DNA of 64,000 nucleotides from Aureimonas glaciei (GTDB lineage: Bacteria > Pseudomonadota > Alphaproteobacteria > Rhizobiales > Rhizobiaceae), in contig NZ_BMJJ01000009.1 in the NCBI RefSeq assembly GCF_014643375.1, forward strand, positions 124,001 through 188,000, read 5' to 3'. The translations under genes were made by a program, and so were the position numbers. This document shows positions 17,147 through 26,508 of this stretch, in pieces. The stretch's first letter is position 1. Each line of letters begins with the position of its first letter. The notes beneath the pieces are model-generated. The model was not told the origin of the DNA. It saw only the letters and a program-made list of their open reading frames with translations, and searched no databases.

Positions 17147-17959
17147 TCAGCCGAAGCGGCCGGTGATGTAGTCCTGGGTGCGCTTGTCGTCCGGGTTCTG
17201 GAACATCTTCTCGGTCGGTCCGACCTCGGCGATGTTGCCGAGGTGGAACATGGCCGTGACCTGGCTGACGCGCGCCGCCTGCTGCATCGAATGGGTGACG
17301 ATGACGATGGTGTAGTTCTGCTTCAACTCGTCGATCAGTTCCTCGACCTTGGCGGTAGCGATCGGGTCGAGGGCCGAGCAGGGCTCGTCCATCAGGATTA
17401 CCTCGGGCGACACGGCGATGGCGCGCGCGATGCACAGGCGCTGCTGCTGGCCGCCGGAAAGTCCCGTGCCCGCCTCGTCGAGCCGGTCCTTGACCTCTTC
17501 GTAGAGGCCGGCGCGGCGAAGGCTGGTGATGACGATCTCTTCGAGATCCGACTTCGACTTGGCCAGGCCATGGATGCGCGGGCCGTAGGAGACGTTCTCG
17601 AAGATCGACTTCGGGAACGGGTTGGGCTTCTGGAACACCATGCCGACCCGGGCGCGCAGTTCGACGACGTCGATCGAGGGATCGTAGATGTCGTCGCCGT
17701 CCAGGGTGATGTTGCCGGTGACCTTGGCCGAGGACACCGTATCGTTCATCCGGTTGAGGCAGCGCAGGAAGGTCGACTTGCCACAGCCGGACGGGCCGAT
17801 GAGGGCCGTGACCTGGTTCTCCATGACGTCGAGGCTCACGCCGAACAGCGCTTGCTTGGCACCATAATGGACGGAAACGTTCTCGCCCTTCATCTTCACA
17901 GGACGGTTCGTATTCACGGCAGGACCCTTGTTGAGCGTCGCTTGAAAATTTTCCATCAT
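17147..17959 (-). CDS. pstB: phosphate ABC transporter ATP-binding protein
   Basis: This 270-residue ATPase powers the PstSCAB importer at the inner face of the membrane. Walker A is GPSGCGKST, the Q-loop is [12 protein letters not shown] (a PstB hallmark), the ABC signature LSGGQQQR, and Walker [15 protein letters not shown] start at the first of two adjacent ATGs (17959), 14 bases after the pstA stop; the second at 17956 is equally possible. It belongs to the phosphate operon. Confidence 0.94.
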   Translation of the reverse strand: MMENFQATLNKGPAVNTNRPVKMKGENVSVHYGAKQALFGVSLDVMENQVTALIGPSGCGKSTFLRCLNRMNDTVSSAKVTGNITLDGDDIYDPSIDVVELRARVGMVFQKPNPFPKSIFENVSYGPRIHGLAKSKSDLEEIVITSLRRAGLYEEVKDRLDEAGTGLSGGQQQRLCIARAIAVSPEVILMDEPCSALDPIATAKVEELIDELKQNYTIVIVTHSMQQAARVSQVTAMFHLGNIAEVGPTEKMFQNPDDKRTQDYITGRFG

Positions 17960-17973
17960 GTTCGGTCCACCGG

Positions 17974-19272
17974 TTACCAGCGCCGCTCGAAGCGACGGCG
18001 AAGAATGATTGCGATGATGTTCATGAAGGAGAGAACGACGAGGAGCACGCAGATCGCGGCGCTCGTCCTGGCGACAAAACCACGTTCCGGGCTGTCGAAC
18101 CAGATGAAGATCTGCGTCGGCAGCGTCGTCGATGCTTCCAGCAGCGAGTCGGGCGCCGAGGTGATGAAGGCGTTCATGCCGATGAGAAGCAGCGGGGCCG
18201 TCTCGCCGAGCGCCTGCGCCAGACCGATGATGATGCCGGTCATGATGCCCGGGAGCGCCAGCGGCAGGACATGATGGCCGATCACCTGCATCTCCGAGGC
18301 GCCGATGCCCCGGGCCGCCTCGCGGATGGAGGGCGGCACCGCCTTCAGGGCGTTGCGGGTGGTGATGATGATCGTCGGCAGCGTCATGATGGCCAGGACG
18401 AGGCCGCCGACGAGCGGGGCCGATCGCGGCATGCCGAAGAAGCCGAGGAACAGGGCAAGGCCCAGCAGACCGAAGACGATCGAGGGCACCGCGGCCAGAT
18501 TGTTCACGTTGATCTCGATGAAATCGGTGAACTTGTTCTTCGGCGCGTATTCCTCGAGGTAGACGGCGGCACCGACGCCGATCGGAACGCTGACGCAAAG
18601 GCAGACGAGGAGGAGGTAGAAGGTTCCGACCAGACCACCCCTCAGGCCGGCCAGCTCGGGAAAGCGGCTGTCGGCATTGTTGATGAGACCCCAGTCGACG
18701 ACCGACCGCACCCGGTCCTGCTGCCGCAGTTCCTCGAAACGCGCGATCTGGTTGTCGTTCAGGGGCCGGCGGTTTTCCGGCATGTCGGCGGAGATGATCC
18801 CCTCATAGAGCTGCTCGTAGGCATCCGACACCGGAACCCAGATCGGCACCACCGATCCTGGCGCTGCATCCGTGGCCGCCATGACGTCGCGGACCCAGAA
18901 CTGCGCGCCGTTGCTGAGCATCGAGGTCAGGCGGCGCAATTCGGCGCGGTTGCGCTCGGCGGCCGGAAACAGCGCGGCGACGGCCCCGTCGACCACCGTC
19001 CGGTAATTGGAGGCCGGCACGTCCGGACCCGCCTCGGGCACGGTGATGTCGAGCAGGATCTGCGTCTGCGTCCAGGCCGGCAGCGAAGTGGTGATGACGG
19101 ACGACACGAGAATGCCGAGCATGGCCAGGGCGAAGACGATCGCGGCGATGCCGTAGGCCTTCAGTCGCGTCTGCCGGCTCTTGCGTCCGGCCAGTCCCGC
19201 CCGGATGCGGGACCGGGTCGTCTCGCGCGCGGTCGGGGTGGCGAGTTGGTCGGTCAAACGAAGGTCAGTCAT
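17974..19272 (-). CDS. pstA: phosphate ABC transporter permease PstA
   Basis: A 432-residue inner-membrane permease. It is longer than E. coli PstA (about 296) because about 40 N-terminal cytosolic residues and a large periplasmic loop between TM1 (about 40-65) and TM2 precede the core. The core shows LEEYAPKN, the permease EAA-like loop [16 protein letters not shown] and about six helices. Such extended PstA and PstC forms are common in alphaproteobacteria. Its start overlaps pstC by 8 bases. Confidence 0.9.
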   Translation of the reverse strand: MTDLRLTDQLATPTARETTRSRIRAGLAGRKSRQTRLKAYGIAAIVFALAMLGILVSSVITTSLPAWTQTQILLDITVPEAGPDVPASNYRTVVDGAVAALFPAAERNRAELRRLTSMLSNGAQFWVRDVMAATDAAPGSVVPIWVPVSDAYEQLYEGIISADMPENRRPLNDNQIARFEELRQQDRVRSVVDWGLINNADSRFPELAGLRGGLVGTFYLLLVCLCVSVPIGVGAAVYLEEYAPKNKFTDFIEINVNNLAAVPSIVFGLLGLALFLGFFGMPRSAPLVGGLVLAIMTLPTIIITTRNALKAVPPSIREAARGIGASEMQVIGHHVLPLALPGIMTGIIIGLAQALGETAPLLLIGMNAFITSAPDSLLEASTTLPTQIFIWFDSPERGFVARTSAAICVLLVVLSFMNIIAIILRRRFERRW

Positions 19273-20647
19273 ACTGTTCCCGATACTTCTTGACGATCTG
19301 GATGGCCACGAGGTTGAGGAGAAGCGTCGCGAGGAACAGTGTCAGGCCGAGACCGAAAGCGGCGAGCGTCTTCGGATTGTCGAACTCGGTGTCCCCGGTC
19401 AGGAGCGCCACGATCTGCACGGTCACGGTCGTGACGCCGTCGAGCGGGTTGGCGGTGAGGTTGGCGGTCAGTCCCGCGGCCATGACGACGATCATCGTCT
19501 CGCCGATGGCGCGCGTGGTGGCGAGGATGACGCCGCCGACGATGCCGGGAAGCGCTGCCGGCAGCAGCACGCGGGTGATCGTCTCGGCCTTGTTGGCGCC
19601 CAGGCCGAGCGAGCCGTCGCGCAGCGCCTGCGGCACCGCCGTGATGGCGTCGTCGGAGAGCGAGGAGATGAAGGGGATCAGCATCACCCCCATCACGAGC
19701 CCGGGCACGATGGCGGCCGTCGGCGACATGTCGATCCCGACGGAGGCCGCCCATTCCCGCAGGAGCGGGGAGATGACCAGCACCGCGAAGAAGCCGTAGA
19801 CGATGGTCGGAATGCCGGCGAGCAGCTCGATCAGCGGCTTGACCACGTTGCGCACCTGGGGAGAGGCGAACTCGGCCATGTAGATCGCCGCGAAGAGCCC
19901 GACGGGCAGCGCCACGAACAGCGCCGTCAGGGCGATGGTCAATGTGCCGAGGAAGACCGGAATGGCGCCGAAGGCACCGGTCGAGCCGACCTGATCGGCG
20001 CGGATCGCGATCTGCGGATCCCATTTCGTCCCGAAGAAAAATTCGAGCGGCGATACCCGCGAGAAGAACTGGAGCCCCTCGAACAGCAGGGACAGGAGAA
20101 TGCCGAGCGTGGCGAAGATCGACAGCGTCGCGCAGAAGATGAGAAGACCGCGCATGATCATCTCGGACAGGTTGCGCGCCCGGAAACGGACGGCGATCCG
20201 GGAGATCAGGAAGGCGACAATCGCTGCGGCGACGACGACGACGACGACCGGAAGGGCCCAGCGCGAAAACGCCGCCGCCTCGTTCAGGCGTTCGGCCGCG
20301 ACGAGCACGGCGGGGTCGGGCGTGCCGAAGGTCGCGCCGGAAGCGGCCTGCTGAACCTGGCTGACAAGCAGGCTGACCTGGGCGGGAAGCGCGCCATCCA
20401 GCATCGTGGAGGGCAGAGCGGCGACGATGACGCTCTTGAGGACCGACTGCTCCAGGAAGAGCCAGAGAAAGATGATGATGTAGGACGGCACGAGGATCGC
20501 CAGGGCGACGAGGTAGCCGTGATAGCTCGGGAGAGAGTGCATCTTCGTGCCGAGGACCGGGGCGAGCGCCTTGGCCTTCGACGTGGCGACGAGGTAGCCC
20601 ACGACCGCGAGGATCAACGGGATCAGAAGGGTCAGCGACAAGCTCAC
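19265..20647 (-). CDS. pstC: phosphate ABC transporter permease PstC
   Basis: A 460-residue partner permease. The N-terminus has a membrane-embedded stretch and a periplasmic region. The core (about 230-455) carries LSDDAITAVPQALRDGSLGL-type EAA loop sequences and helices around PTIVYGFFAVLVISP. PstC and PstA together form the phosphate channel. An intergenic stem-loop separates it from pstS. Confidence 0.91.
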   Translation of the reverse strand: MSLSLTLLIPLILAVVGYLVATSKAKALAPVLGTKMHSLPSYHGYLVALAILVPSYIIIFLWLFLEQSVLKSVIVAALPSTMLDGALPAQVSLLVSQVQQAASGATFGTPDPAVLVAAERLNEAAAFSRWALPVVVVVVAAAIVAFLISRIAVRFRARNLSEMIMRGLLIFCATLSIFATLGILLSLLFEGLQFFSRVSPLEFFFGTKWDPQIAIRADQVGSTGAFGAIPVFLGTLTIALTALFVALPVGLFAAIYMAEFASPQVRNVVKPLIELLAGIPTIVYGFFAVLVISPLLREWAASVGIDMSPTAAIVPGLVMGVMLIPFISSLSDDAITAVPQALRDGSLGLGANKAETITRVLLPAALPGIVGGVILATTRAIGETMIVVMAAGLTANLTANPLDGVTTVTVQIVALLTGDTEFDNPKTLAAFGLGLTLFLATLLLNLVAIQIVKKYREQYD

Positions 20648-20665
20648 ATGCGGTCTCCCACGAAA

Positions 20666-20694
20666 TCCCGTCGGCCGCGAGGCGACCGACGGGA
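20666..20694 (-). terminator. intercistronic stem-loop between pstS and pstC
   Basis: A perfect 9-base inverted repeat (TCCCGTCGG / CCGACGGGA) with an 11-base loop fills the 72-base pstS-pstC gap, with no long T-tract. Similar hairpins after binding-protein genes in ABC operons raise expression of the periplasmic component relative to the permeases by stabilising upstream mRNA or terminating partly. Confidence 0.5.
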
Positions 20695-20719
20695 CGTTGA
20701 ACGATGAAGAGACTTCGGC

Positions 20720-21757
20720 TTAGGAGGCCGGCGCCGTCATCGCGGTCGAGTTGGTGACGGCGTCGCGAACCTTCGCGGCTTCCTCTTCGCTCAGCGGAAC
20801 GAGACCACGCTCCTCGAGATAGCCGCCGGTGCCCATGGCGCCTTCGCTGACGTATTCCGTCAGGAACTCGTTCAGGCCCGGGATGGCCGTGCGGTGGTCG
20901 TTCTTGACGTAGATGAACAGCGGGCGCGAAACGCCGTAATCGCCGGACTTCACGGTCTCTTCGCTCGGCGAGACGCCGCCGATGGCAGCACCCTTCAGCT
21001 TGTCCTGGTTCTCGAACAGGAAGGAGTAGCCGAAGATGCCGAAGGCCTTGGGATCGGCAGCGAGGCGCTGGACGATCAGGTTGTCGTTCTCGCCGGCTTC
21101 GACGAACTTGCCGTCGGTGCGCATGCGATCGCAGACTTCCTTGTTGCGATCCTTGTCGAGCGCCTTGATGGCCGGGAATTCCTTGCAGCCGGCCTGCATG
21201 ACGAGCTCGACCCAGGCGTCGCGCGTGCCGGAGGTCGGCGGCGGGCCGTAGACGAGGATCGGCTCGGCGGGCAGCGAGGCGTCGATCTCGTTCCAGGTGT
21301 TGTAGGGGTTGGCGACGACCTTGCCGTCGACTTCGACTTCAGCGGCGAGCGCCTGGAAGAGCTGGGCCTTGGTGACGCTGAGGTCCGGGCCGCCCTGGGC
21401 GTTCGACAGCGACAGCGCGTCGTAGCCGAGGAGGATTTCGGTGACGTTGGTGACGCCGTTCTTGGCGCAGAGGTCGAACTCGGACTTCTTCATGGCGCGC
21501 GAGGCACCGGTGATGTCCGGGGTCTGGGCGCCGACGCCGCCGCAGAAGATCTGCATGCCGCCGCCGGTACCGGTCGACTCGACGACAGGCGCCTTGAAGG
21601 TGCCGGCATTGGCGAACTGCTCGGCCACGGCCTGGGTGTACGGGAAGACGGTCGACGAGCCGACGATCTGGATGTTGTCGCGGCTCTGAGCCTGGGCCTG
21701 GCCCACGAGCGCAAGGGCGGTGCCGAGCGCGAGGCCAGCGAGGGTGCGAATGGTCAC
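20720..21757 (-). CDS. pstS: phosphate-binding periplasmic protein
   Basis: A 345-residue secreted phosphate-binding protein. The signal peptide is about 1-23 (LALVGQAQA cleavage region). The mature protein begins with IQIVGSSTVFPYTQAV and carries VESTGTGGGMQIFC and PPPTSGTRDAWVELV, phosphate-contact loops of the PstS family. It delivers phosphate to PstC/PstA. The gene is preceded by a three-unit Pho box and followed by a stem-loop. Confidence 0.94.
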   Translation of the reverse strand: MTIRTLAGLALGTALALVGQAQAQSRDNIQIVGSSTVFPYTQAVAEQFANAGTFKAPVVESTGTGGGMQIFCGGVGAQTPDITGASRAMKKSEFDLCAKNGVTNVTEILLGYDALSLSNAQGGPDLSVTKAQLFQALAAEVEVDGKVVANPYNTWNEIDASLPAEPILVYGPPPTSGTRDAWVELVMQAGCKEFPAIKALDKDRNKEVCDRMRTDGKFVEAGENDNLIVQRLAADPKAFGIFGYSFLFENQDKLKGAAIGGVSPSEETVKSGDYGVSRPLFIYVKNDHRTAIPGLNEFLTEYVSEGAMGTGGYLEERGLVPLSEEEAAKVRDAVTNSTAMTAPAS

Positions 21758-21862
21758 GGGGGTTTCTCCTTGAGGAGTTTCGTGGATCGAACCGGAAAGG
21801 CGCGCCGTCTCGAAGCCGGCTGTGGTTCACGAGGTGGTGTAGCGGCTGTGCAAGACCTCTCT

Positions 21863-21891
21863 ATGACAGTTCGATTGCAGTTTTGTGACGG
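21863..21891 (-). promoter_or_regulatory. three-unit Pho box upstream of pstS
   Basis: On the minus strand three 7-base units lie at 11-base spacing: CCGTCAC-AAAA-CTGCAAT-CGAA-CTGTCAT. PhoB binds direct repeats of CTGTCAT with a 4-base spacer. The box is 106 bases upstream of the pstS ATG and in the correct orientation, so the pst genes and probably phoU-phoB belong to the Pho regulon. Confidence 0.8.
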
Positions 21892-21930
21892 TATAATTGA
21901 TTGAAATTATTGGGTTCGCGAATCGCGGAG

Positions 21931-23265
21931 TCAGTGGACGTCCTTGACCGGAAAGCGTGCTGTGAAGGTCGAGCCCTGCCCCACCACGGAGTGCACGAGA
22001 AGCCGCGCGCGGTGGCGCACCAGGATGTTGCGGACGATCGACAGGCCGAGCCCGGTGCCCCGCCGGGCCCGCGATCCGCCGCTTTCGACCCGGTAGAATC
22101 GCTCCGTCAGGCGCGGCACGTGCTCGGCCGCGATGCCCGGTCCGAAATCGGTGACGGAGGCCTCGATGACGCTGCCGTCGCGGCCGCGGACCCGCTTCAG
22201 CGCCATCACCACGCGCTTGCCGCTCTCGCCGTACTTGCAGGCGTTCTCGACTAGATTGGAGAAGACCTGGACGAGTTCGTCGCGGTCGCCGGCGACGACA
22301 TGCGCCCCGGCCTCGGCCTCGATCTCGATCGCCAACGCGCTCTCGGCGGCCAGTGGCGCCAGGGTTTCCTGCACTTCCGCAAAGACCTCGGCGAGGTCGA
22401 CCCGGCCCTCGACCGCAACGTGGCGCTTCATTTCGATGCGCGACAGCGACAGGAGGTCGTCGATCAGCCGCGACATGCGCGCCGCCTGGTCGCGCATGAT
22501 GTCGAGAAAGCGGGCCCTTGCGACGGCATCGTCGCGCGCCGCGCCCTGCAGCGTCTCGATGAAGCCGATCAGGGAGGCGAGCGGGGTGCGCAGTTCGTGG
22601 CTGGCATTGGCGACGAAATCGGTACGCATGCGCTCGATCCGGCGCTCGGCGGTGCGGTCGCGGAACAGCAGCAGGAAGAAGGACGGACGCTCGCCCTGTG
22701 GGGCCGGGATGGGCAGGATGTCGACGGACCAGAATCGGTCGGAGGCCCGGCCCTCGACGAAATCGGCATTGCCGGCCTTCTGTTCGCCGACGCAGGTTTC
22801 GATGGCCGCGAGGAGTTCGGGCGAGCGAAAGCGCAGCGAGATCGCGTCCCCCAGCGTCATGTTGCCGAAGGCGCGCTCCGAAACGCCGTTGCGGTAGCGC
22901 AGCAGCAGCGCGCGATCGAGGAGGAAGGCCGGCTCCAGCATGGCCTCGACCACCGCCTTGGTACCGGCGTCCGGCCACAGCGGCGACTGCCGGCGGCGCA
23001 GGTCGTCGCCGGCGCGCAGCCGCCGGCTGCTGCGTCGCGGCAGCAGGCAGAGCGCCATCATCAGCGCGAAGCCGCCGATCGCGGGCTGCCACGCCTCCGG
23101 ATACATAGCGACCGTGAGGCCGAAGCCGGCGAGGCCGGCGAGGGCTGCCCGCCTCAGCGAGGTCGTCCGGCGCGGGCCGGCCGCATCGTCGGCCGGGGTC
23201 TGAGATTCACCTGTCGTCAAGCATACACCGGCTCGGCAGTCTGGCCGCCGATCGCTCCGGCGCAA
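21931..23265 (-). CDS. phoR: phosphate-regulon sensor histidine kinase
   Basis: A 444-residue membrane histidine kinase. One or two helices lie near residues 40-75; a PAS-like domain follows (about 95-205). The kinase core has the H-box VANASHELRTPL, the N-box NLVENACKYG and the ATP lid VTDFGPGIA and GTGLGLSIV. It phosphorylates PhoB under low phosphate. The start at 23265 is uncertain: GTG 23226 (residue 14) is an alternative. Only about 170 bases separate it from pstS. Confidence 0.9.
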   Translation of the reverse strand: MRRSDRRPDCRAGVCLTTGESQTPADDAAGPRRTTSLRRAALAGLAGFGLTVAMYPEAWQPAIGGFALMMALCLLPRRSSRRLRAGDDLRRRQSPLWPDAGTKAVVEAMLEPAFLLDRALLLRYRNGVSERAFGNMTLGDAISLRFRSPELLAAIETCVGEQKAGNADFVEGRASDRFWSVDILPIPAPQGERPSFFLLLFRDRTAERRIERMRTDFVANASHELRTPLASLIGFIETLQGAARDDAVARARFLDIMRDQAARMSRLIDDLLSLSRIEMKRHVAVEGRVDLAEVFAEVQETLAPLAAESALAIEIEAEAGAHVVAGDRDELVQVFSNLVENACKYGESGKRVVMALKRVRGRDGSVIEASVTDFGPGIAAEHVPRLTERFYRVESGGSRARRGTGLGLSIVRNILVRHRARLLVHSVVGQGSTFTARFPVKDVH

Positions 23266-23334
23266 AGCGAGCGGGAACGGGAGGCCGGCGGTTGGAAACG
23301 GCCGAGCATGACACGGCTTTGCTTCGATGGCATG

Positions 23335-24453
23335 TCAGCCCTCGAGAACCGTCTGCAGCCGGATGGAATAGAGGTCGAGATCGACGGCGGGCGCTGCCAG
23401 CGTCGGATCGATCGCGAGGGCGCCCGCCGCGTCGGCGCCCGCCGGCACGGCCATGTCGAAGACGAAAGTGTCGCGCGCCTGCGACGTCTGGAAGCGCTGG
23501 CGGGCGCAGACCGTCTCGCCCGCAAAGAGGCAGCGGATGGCGAATTCGCGGTTCGCGCCGTCGGACGACCCCGCCACCACCTCCACGCGCACGTTTCGGC
23601 CCTGGATCTCGCGGACCACGCCGGGCCCGATGGCGACGTTGATCTCGCCGCCGACGGCCGCCGGCGCAAACCGCACCGCCGGCTCTTCTCGGACGGTAAC
23701 GCTGTCGACCGTGCCGCCGGACGGGGTGGCGATGGCGTCGAGCTGCTTGCCGTCGAAGATGCTGATCCATTCGGCCGAGGCGGCCCCCGCCGCCGTGTTG
23801 CCGGCGGTGTTCTCCTGCGTCCCGAGCGGGGTGACGATCGCGCCATAGAGCCAATAGATGCCGACCAGCAGCGCGAGAAGGACCGCGCTGGCCGCCAGAC
23901 CGAAAGCGCGGCGACGCCGGGAGGGCTTCGGCTTGGCGCGCCATTGCTCGTCCGCCCTGGACAAGACGGTGGCGTCCTGGCCGGCGCGCAGACCGTCAGC
24001 CGGCCCGTCGGCGATCGATTCTCCCGGGGTGGCGGAATCCGCCGCGAGGTCGTCCTGCCCGCCGGCCCAGGAAGGCGGGAGAGCCGTGTCGTCGCGCGCC
24101 AGCGAGCCTTCGCTTTCCGCGACGAAGCGTTCTTCCTCTTCCCTGTGATTGACCGCCGCGCCCGGCAAGGAGGGAGTTGCAGCGTTCGAACGGTCGATCG
24201 CTTCGGTGGCGCCCTCTTCTCCAGCGACGCCGAAGGCGACGAAATAGTCCGCCTCGATCCGGTTGATCGTCTCGGCGAGGCGAACGCGCCGCGCATGCGC
24301 CGCGTCCTCGTCGATCGGATTGGCCTGCAGGAGACGCTCGAGCGCGCGCTCGGACGCCGTATAGATCGAGTCGCGAAACTGCGGATCGCTCGCATCGCCC
24401 GCGTCGAGCGCGCGTCTCAGGCTCTTCTCCATCGCGCTCACGGTGATCTCCAA
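23335..24453 (-). CDS. hypothetical single-pass membrane protein upstream of phoR
   Basis: A 372-residue protein with no family I recognise. The N-terminal half (about 1-175) is acidic and largely disordered, with a helical segment around residues 8-75 (EKSLRRALDAGD, RALERLLQANPIDEDAA). A KPKPSRRRR patch precedes one membrane helix (about 183-206). The C-terminal half (about 215-372) is a globular extracytoplasmic domain with beta-rich stretches. This topology (acidic cytosolic domain, one helix, periplasmic domain) could suit a signalling or scaffold role. It may share a transcript with phoR, 69 bases downstream. ATG at M8 (24432) is an alternative start. Confidence 0.6.
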   Translation of the reverse strand: MEITVSAMEKSLRRALDAGDASDPQFRDSIYTASERALERLLQANPIDEDAAHARRVRLAETINRIEADYFVAFGVAGEEGATEAIDRSNAATPSLPGAAVNHREEEERFVAESEGSLARDDTALPPSWAGGQDDLAADSATPGESIADGPADGLRAGQDATVLSRADEQWRAKPKPSRRRRAFGLAASAVLLALLVGIYWLYGAIVTPLGTQENTAGNTAAGAASAEWISIFDGKQLDAIATPSGGTVDSVTVREEPAVRFAPAAVGGEINVAIGPGVVREIQGRNVRVEVVAGSSDGANREFAIRCLFAGETVCARQRFQTSQARDTFVFDMAVPAGADAAGALAIDPTLAAPAVDLDLYSIRLQTVLEG

Positions 24454-24672
24454 TGACAGTCGACAACAAAGTTACCGTATATGCGCCGCAAACGTAAACA
24501 ATCGAGACAAAGCCGAGACATTGATCCCCAGGCGTGGCAATGGCCGGCATGGCGCGGCGGCTTCATCGTCAGTCATGCTGATCAATTCTCGTGCCGAAAA
24601 ACCCGCGGCAGCCGGCGCTTTACTTTTTGGGCGGAAAGGCGATCTGGGGTCGACATTCCCCAGGAGATTGCC

Positions 24673-26508
24673 TTGGCCGAACCCTTGCTGCCCATCCCCC
24701 ATGCCATCGCCGATCACGGCATCATCGGCGACATGCGCACCATCGCGCTCGTCGCCACGGACGGCACGATCGACTTCTTCTGCCACCCCGACCTCGATTC
24801 GCCGAGCGTGTTCGCCGGACTGCTCGACCCACAGCGGGGCGGGCATTTCCGCTTAGGGGTCGCCGACCCCACGATGAAGAACCGGCAGATCTACCTGCCC
24901 GACACCAACATCCTGATGACCCGTTTTCTCGGACTGGAGGGAATCGGCGAGGTATCCGACTTCATGCCGCTGGATGGCTCCGGACGGATCGTCCGCCGCG
25001 CCAAGGCGATCGTCGGCGCGGTCAAGTTCACCCTCAGCCTCGCACCGCGCCCCGACTACGGGCGGCTGAAGCCGGTGCTGGAAGCGATCGACGGCGGCTT
25101 TTCCGTCCGTTGGGAGGGCGGCGCCCTCTATTGCTACACGAAGATGGCCGTCCGCCTCGACGGTGACGTCGCAGAGGCGGAGATCGTGCTGCAGGAGGGA
25201 GAAATCTGCCACGTCGTCCTCTGCCCCGGGCGCAAGGACACGCCGGTGGTCGACGACGCCTATGTGCAGAAGGCCTTCCTCGATACCCGCGGCTTCTGGC
25301 ACGGTTGGGTCGCATCGGGCCATTATCCCAAGAACTGGCGCGGGCTCGTCGTTCGCTCGGCCCTGACGCTCAAACTCCTGACGTCGCGGCAGCACGGCTC
25401 GATCGCCGCCGCCGCGACCTTCGGCCTGCCGGAGGTCTTCGGCGGCGAGCGAAACTGGGACTACCGCTTCTGCTGGGTGCGCGATTCCGCCTTCACCCTC
25501 TACGCCTTTTCCCGGCTCGGCTATTTCGAGGAGGCGGAGGCCTTCATCCATTTCCTCATGAAGCAGATCTCTGAGGACGAAGAGCCCGGACTGCAGATCA
25601 TGTACGGCATGGACGGCACGAGGGAACTGCCGGAGACGACGCTGGATTCTCTCGCGGGCTTCGGCGGCGCCAAGCCGGTGCGCATCGGCAACGCCGCCTA
25701 CAAGCAGCGCCAGATGGACATTTTTGGCGAGTTCATGGACGCCCTCTACATCTCCACCAAGGCGCGGGGCAAGCCGTCCTACGGTCTGTGGAAGAAGATC
25801 GTGCGGATCGTCGAATGGCTTTGCGACAACTGGCGCCTGCCCGATCACGGCATCTGGGAGAGCCGCGGGGAGCCGCAGGAATTCCTGTCCGGACGGCTGA
25901 TGAGCTGGGTCGCGCTCGACCGGGCGATGCGGATCGCCGAGAAGCAGTCGCTGCCGGCCGACATCGTGCGCTGGCGGACCGAGCGCGACCGCATCCAGAT
26001 CTCCATTCTCGACGAGTTCTGGAACCCCGAGGTCGGCGCCTTCACCCAGGTCAAGGGCGGCAAGGGGCTCGATGCCGTCGTCTTGCTGATGCCGCTGGTC
26101 AAGTTCATCAACCCGCGCGATCCGATGTGGACGTCGACGCTGGCGGCGGTGCGCCAGCACCTCGTCAAGGACTGCCTGGTCAGGCGCTATATCAACGATG
26201 CGGAAAACGGCGACGGGCTCGATGGCGAGGAAGGTGCCTTCACCATCTGCTCCTTCTGGTATGTCGAGGCGCTGGCGCGCACCGGCCACGTCTCGGAAGC
26301 GCGGTTCCTGTTCGAGAAGCTGCACAGCTACGCCAATCACCTCGGGCTCTATTCCGAGGAATTGTCCTCGGCCGGCGAGCATCTCGGCAATTTTCCGCAG
26401 GCCCTCACACATTTGTCGCTGATCTCGGCAGCCATCTGGCTCGACGGCGCGTTGACCGGGGGTAAGTCCGAGATACCGATGATGGAAGATCCCGATGGCA
26501 TCTTTTGA
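24673..26508 (+). CDS. glycoside hydrolase family 15 protein
   Basis: A 611-residue enzyme of the GH15 group (glucoamylase or trehalase-like). The N-terminal domain has IADHGIIGDMRTIALVATDG and LDSPSVFAGLLD, typical of this bacterial branch. The (alpha/alpha)6 catalytic domain has GERNWDYRFCWVRDSAFTLY, PVRIGNAAYKQRQMDIFGEF and EGAFTICSFWYVEALAR. I choose TTG 24673 because AGGAG at 24662-24666 precedes it by 6 bases and the conserved start (AEPLLPIPHAI) begins there; an in-frame ATG at 24481 adds 64 unconserved residues. No signal peptide is evident, so it is probably cytosolic. It overlaps the next SDR gene by 14 bases. Confidence 0.88.
   Translation: MAEPLLPIPHAIADHGIIGDMRTIALVATDGTIDFFCHPDLDSPSVFAGLLDPQRGGHFRLGVADPTMKNRQIYLPDTNILMTRFLGLEGIGEVSDFMPLDGSGRIVRRAKAIVGAVKFTLSLAPRPDYGRLKPVLEAIDGGFSVRWEGGALYCYTKMAVRLDGDVAEAEIVLQEGEICHVVLCPGRKDTPVVDDAYVQKAFLDTRGFWHGWVASGHYPKNWRGLVVRSALTLKLLTSRQHGSIAAAATFGLPEVFGGERNWDYRFCWVRDSAFTLYAFSRLGYFEEAEAFIHFLMKQISEDEEPGLQIMYGMDGTRELPETTLDSLAGFGGAKPVRIGNAAYKQRQMDIFGEFMDALYISTKARGKPSYGLWKKIVRIVEWLCDNWRLPDHGIWESRGEPQEFLSGRLMSWVALDRAMRIAEKQSLPADIVRWRTERDRIQISILDEFWNPEVGAFTQVKGGKGLDAVVLLMPLVKFINPRDPMWTSTLAAVRQHLVKDCLVRRYINDAENGDGLDGEEGAFTICSFWYVEALARTGHVSEARFLFEKLHSYANHLGLYSEELSSAGEHLGNFPQALTHLSLISAAIWLDGALTGGKSEIPMMEDPDGIF

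Noticed and set aside
22300-24456. 718-codon plus-strand ORF across phoR and its upstream gene
   Set aside because: The minus-strand genes carry clear kinase motifs; this frame spans two genes and their gap and is Arg/Gly-rich.
24481-24672. N-terminal extension of the GH15 protein from ATG 24481
   Set aside because: The conserved family start begins after this point and AGGAG lies just before TTG 24673.
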